Below are positions 44,062 through 45,531 of a stretch of 45,531 nt of DNA, piece after piece (within the stretch, counting starts at the first letter, position 1; each line of letters begins with the position of its first letter). The translations under genes and the position numbers were made by a program. Source of the stretch: Chloroflexota bacterium (lineage in GTDB: Bacteria; Chloroflexota; Anaerolineae; J036; Brachytrichaceae); NCBI GenBank assembly GCA_021788625.1, contig JAJYKL010000025.1, forward strand, positions 1 to 45,531. The letters run 5' to 3'. Under the pieces are notes generated by a model that had not been told where the DNA came from, ran no database searches, and saw only the letters and a program-made list of their open reading frames with translations.

Positions 44062-44207
44062 CCTCAAAGCTACGTAAACCGCCTCTGGCATCTCCAACAC
44101 ATCTCTAACGTTTCGTCTAATCGGCTCTAACACAACTTGTCTAGACTGGGCGCAGAGTTCGTAAATAAAAAGAAAAACCTATCTGAGCGTATATGGAGGA
44201 AATAGAA

Positions 44208-44678
44208 ATGACTACTCGAATAATTCGTCGGACATTTACCCCGGTATCGTCAGATGCACTCTCACTGCGTGACATGATGGATCGACTGGTTGAGTCAGCT
44301 TTTGTCAGCCCTGACCATTGGCCCACAGAGTGGGCGCCCACAGCCGGAGGGCCGGCACTCGACATATTGGAAAAGCCCGAATCCTATATCGTCCGGGCAG
44401 CGCTGCCAGGCTGGAAGCCAGATGATGTCGACATCACATTTGAGGATGGTGTTCTGACTATGAAGGGTGAAGTGAATGAGAACACTGAGCAAAATGATGA
44501 GAATACGCGCTGGCATCGACGCGAGATTCGCCATGTTTCATTTGCTCGTTCCATCACACTGCCTACCCAGGTCGAGCCCGACAAGGCCAATGCCTCGTTC
44601 GAGAACGGCGTGCTCACGTTGACTCTACCCAAGGCTGAAGCCGTGAAACCGAAGCAAATCAAGATCCAGGCCCAGTGA
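44208..44678 (+). CDS. Hsp20/alpha-crystallin small heat shock protein (copy 1)
   Basis: Cytoplasmic holdase chaperone of 156 residues. The alpha-crystallin domain runs about 50-145 (PALDILEKPESYIVRAALPG; then SFENGVLTLTLPK), and the C-terminal I-x-I motif is IKI in KQIKIQAQ. The N-terminal element LSLRDMMDRLVESAF is shared with copy 2. The ATG at 44208 follows GGAGGA; the earlier ATG at 44193 overlaps this site. Preceded by about 145 bases with no obvious CIRCE element, and followed by its own terminator. Confidence 0.95.
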   Translation: MTTRIIRRTFTPVSSDALSLRDMMDRLVESAFVSPDHWPTEWAPTAGGPALDILEKPESYIVRAALPGWKPDDVDITFEDGVLTMKGEVNENTEQNDENTRWHRREIRHVSFARSITLPTQVEPDKANASFENGVLTLTLPKAEAVKPKQIKIQAQ

Positions 44679-44703
44679 TCCGTTGTGGTTGAGAAGGGGG
44701 CGA

Positions 44704-44744
44704 GGGTATATCCCAACATGGGATATGCCCTTGTATTCGTTTTT
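44704..44744 (+). terminator. Intrinsic terminator after Hsp20 copy 1
   Basis: GGGTATATCCCA (44704-44715) pairs with 44719-44730 (12 pairs, one G-T) around a three-base loop; a T-rich tract ending in TTTTT follows. The second Hsp20 gene is therefore a separate unit. Confidence 0.75.
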
Positions 44745-44846
44745 GAATGTGAACGCCTTTAAGTCTGCGTTAATCTTTTTGCCTTAGTATGAGCTTACCG
44801 TTGTTACCTCATTGCCAATGAATCTGTCAGTTAGGAGGGTTCACAA

Positions 44847-45356
44847 ATGGCGAATCGTTTGGTACGACGTGATTATCCGTCTGGCGCAACCGAGGTGCTT
44901 TCATTACGCGACATGGTGGGGCGTCTGATGGAGAACGCGTTCATTAGCCCCGATCAATGGTTTGGTGACTTCTATTCCGGCATGCGACTACCCGCCGTTG
45001 ATGTTCTCGAGAACGATGATGAATATGTATTGAGGGCAGAATTGCCAGGCTGGAAGCCGGAAAACGTCGATATCACCAGCGAAGGTGAGACGATTACTAT
45101 TAAGGGCCAGATGGGGGACGATGAAGTCCAGAATGAAAACAATAAGCGCTGGCATCATCGGGAGATACGGCGCACCTCTTTCGAGCGATCCATTACACTC
45201 CCCACAGAGGTGCAGGCCGACCACGCCGAGGCAGAGTTTGAAAACGGGTTCTTGACACTCCATCTACCCAAGTCGGAGGAGGCGAAGCCCCGGCAAATCC
45301 AGATTGGATCGTCCAGGCAAAAGTCTGGAACGAATCGCATGACGCCAACTCGATAA
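44847..45356 (+). CDS. Hsp20/alpha-crystallin small heat shock protein (copy 2)
   Basis: Paralogue of copy 1, 169 residues. It has the same N-terminal LSLRDMVGRLMENAFISPDQW, an alpha-crystallin domain about 48-150 (PAVDVLENDDEYVLRAELPG; EFENGFLTLHLPK), the IQI motif (RQIQIGSS) and a basic tail of about 15 residues not found in copy 1. The ATG at 44847 follows TTAGGAGGG, one of the best Shine-Dalgarno sites here. The spacer to copy 1 is AT-rich and may hold a promoter, but I cannot define it. Likely arose by tandem duplication. Confidence 0.95.
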   Translation: MANRLVRRDYPSGATEVLSLRDMVGRLMENAFISPDQWFGDFYSGMRLPAVDVLENDDEYVLRAELPGWKPENVDITSEGETITIKGQMGDDEVQNENNKRWHHREIRRTSFERSITLPTEVQADHAEAEFENGFLTLHLPKSEEAKPRQIQIGSSRQKSGTNRMTPTR

Positions 45357-45386
45357 CGACTGGCGATCATTGCAGGATGTGTTATG

Positions 45387-45425
45387 AAAGGAACCGCAGA
45401 CAGTGCGGTTCCTTTTTATTTTTAT
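45387..45425 (+). terminator. Intrinsic terminator after Hsp20 copy 2
   Basis: AAAGGAACCGCA (45387-45398) pairs perfectly with 45404-45415 around GACAG and is followed by a T-rich run. The remaining bases to the window end hold no recognisable gene. Confidence 0.9.
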
Positions 45426-45531
45426 CCCCCGACAGGTTATTATGATTACGTAGAGGAAATGGTACCTCTGAGCCTGGCGAATCGCGTGGTGTAGTTTGCA
45501 ACCTGTTGCAGCCTGGTGTGTGCATCGTCGT

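Noticed and set aside
44062-44207. CIRCE or sigma-32 type control site before Hsp20 copy 1
   Set aside because: I found no TTAGCACTC inverted repeat and no fitting -35/-10 pair; only a short TCTAGA palindrome, which is too weak.
1-45531. CRISPR arrays, tRNA genes, rRNA genes, integrases or insertion sequences
   Set aside because: I looked for regularly spaced repeats, tRNA-type cloverleaves, rRNA signatures and transposase motifs and saw none.

Overview
The window looks like chromosomal DNA of a Chloroflexota bacterium, probably of the Anaerolineae or a related class. This is inferred from gene content and style, not from a marker search. It rests on RNase Y, class II LysRS, a glycoside-hydrolase/O-antigen-ligase fusion, a lipoprotein linker with VVKET-type repeats, an N-terminal HTH fused to a receiver domain, a 16S G1405-methyltransferase-like gene and many starts that look leaderless. 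Nearly all of it is ordinary dense bacterial coding sequence. I see no tRNA, rRNA, CRISPR array, integrase or insertion sequence.

Layout. 1-1265 is a frameshifted, truncated RHS/YD-repeat gene, followed by about 540 bases without a gene. 1811-5310 is a carbohydrate ABC importer (lipoprotein and two permeases, no ATPase), convergent with a mannonate-dehydratase-like gene (5495-6493, minus). 6624-10151 is a convergent pair: a membrane hybrid histidine kinase and an unusual HTH/degenerate-ATPase/receiver protein. 10283-21244 is mostly plus strand: aldo/keto reductase, pheT, a membrane-anchored zinc protease, a YtxH-like protein (minus), an M24 peptidase, an ATP-grasp-like protein, a triple-S1 protein and lysS. 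21306-23539 holds recX-rny on the minus strand. 23958-26625 (minus) is an operon of rsmI, a divergent tgt and a 16S rRNA m7G1405-methyltransferase homologue. All three products are predicted to modify RNA of the decoding apparatus. Divergent from it are mfd, a Nudix gene, a Trm112-like gene and a secreted OB-fold protein. 32349-35104 (minus) is accC followed by a FecR-like envelope protein. 35262-43825 (plus) holds a methyltransferase, miaB, a GNAT gene, rseP, a HEAT protein and the 1126-residue GH/O-antigen-ligase fusion. 43853-45425 holds a compact structured RNA unit with its own promoter, an 18-codon ORF and a strong terminator, then two tandem Hsp20 genes each with a terminator.

Themes. 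Translation and RNA modification are over-represented (pheT, lysS, S1 protein, rsmI, tgt, G1405 methyltransferase, miaB, Trm112, rny). Two start styles coexist. Transport, chaperone and some other genes have Shine-Dalgarno sites, while uxuA, the receiver gene, pheT, lysS, mfd and the Nudix gene have a -10-like hexamer only 6-9 nt before the ATG and no Shine-Dalgarno. The most promising candidates for something undescribed are the structured RNA at 43887-44061, the rsmI-tgt-G1405 methyltransferase operon with its altered Tgt substrate loop, and the paired low-complexity in-frame inserts in mfd and the O-antigen ligase.
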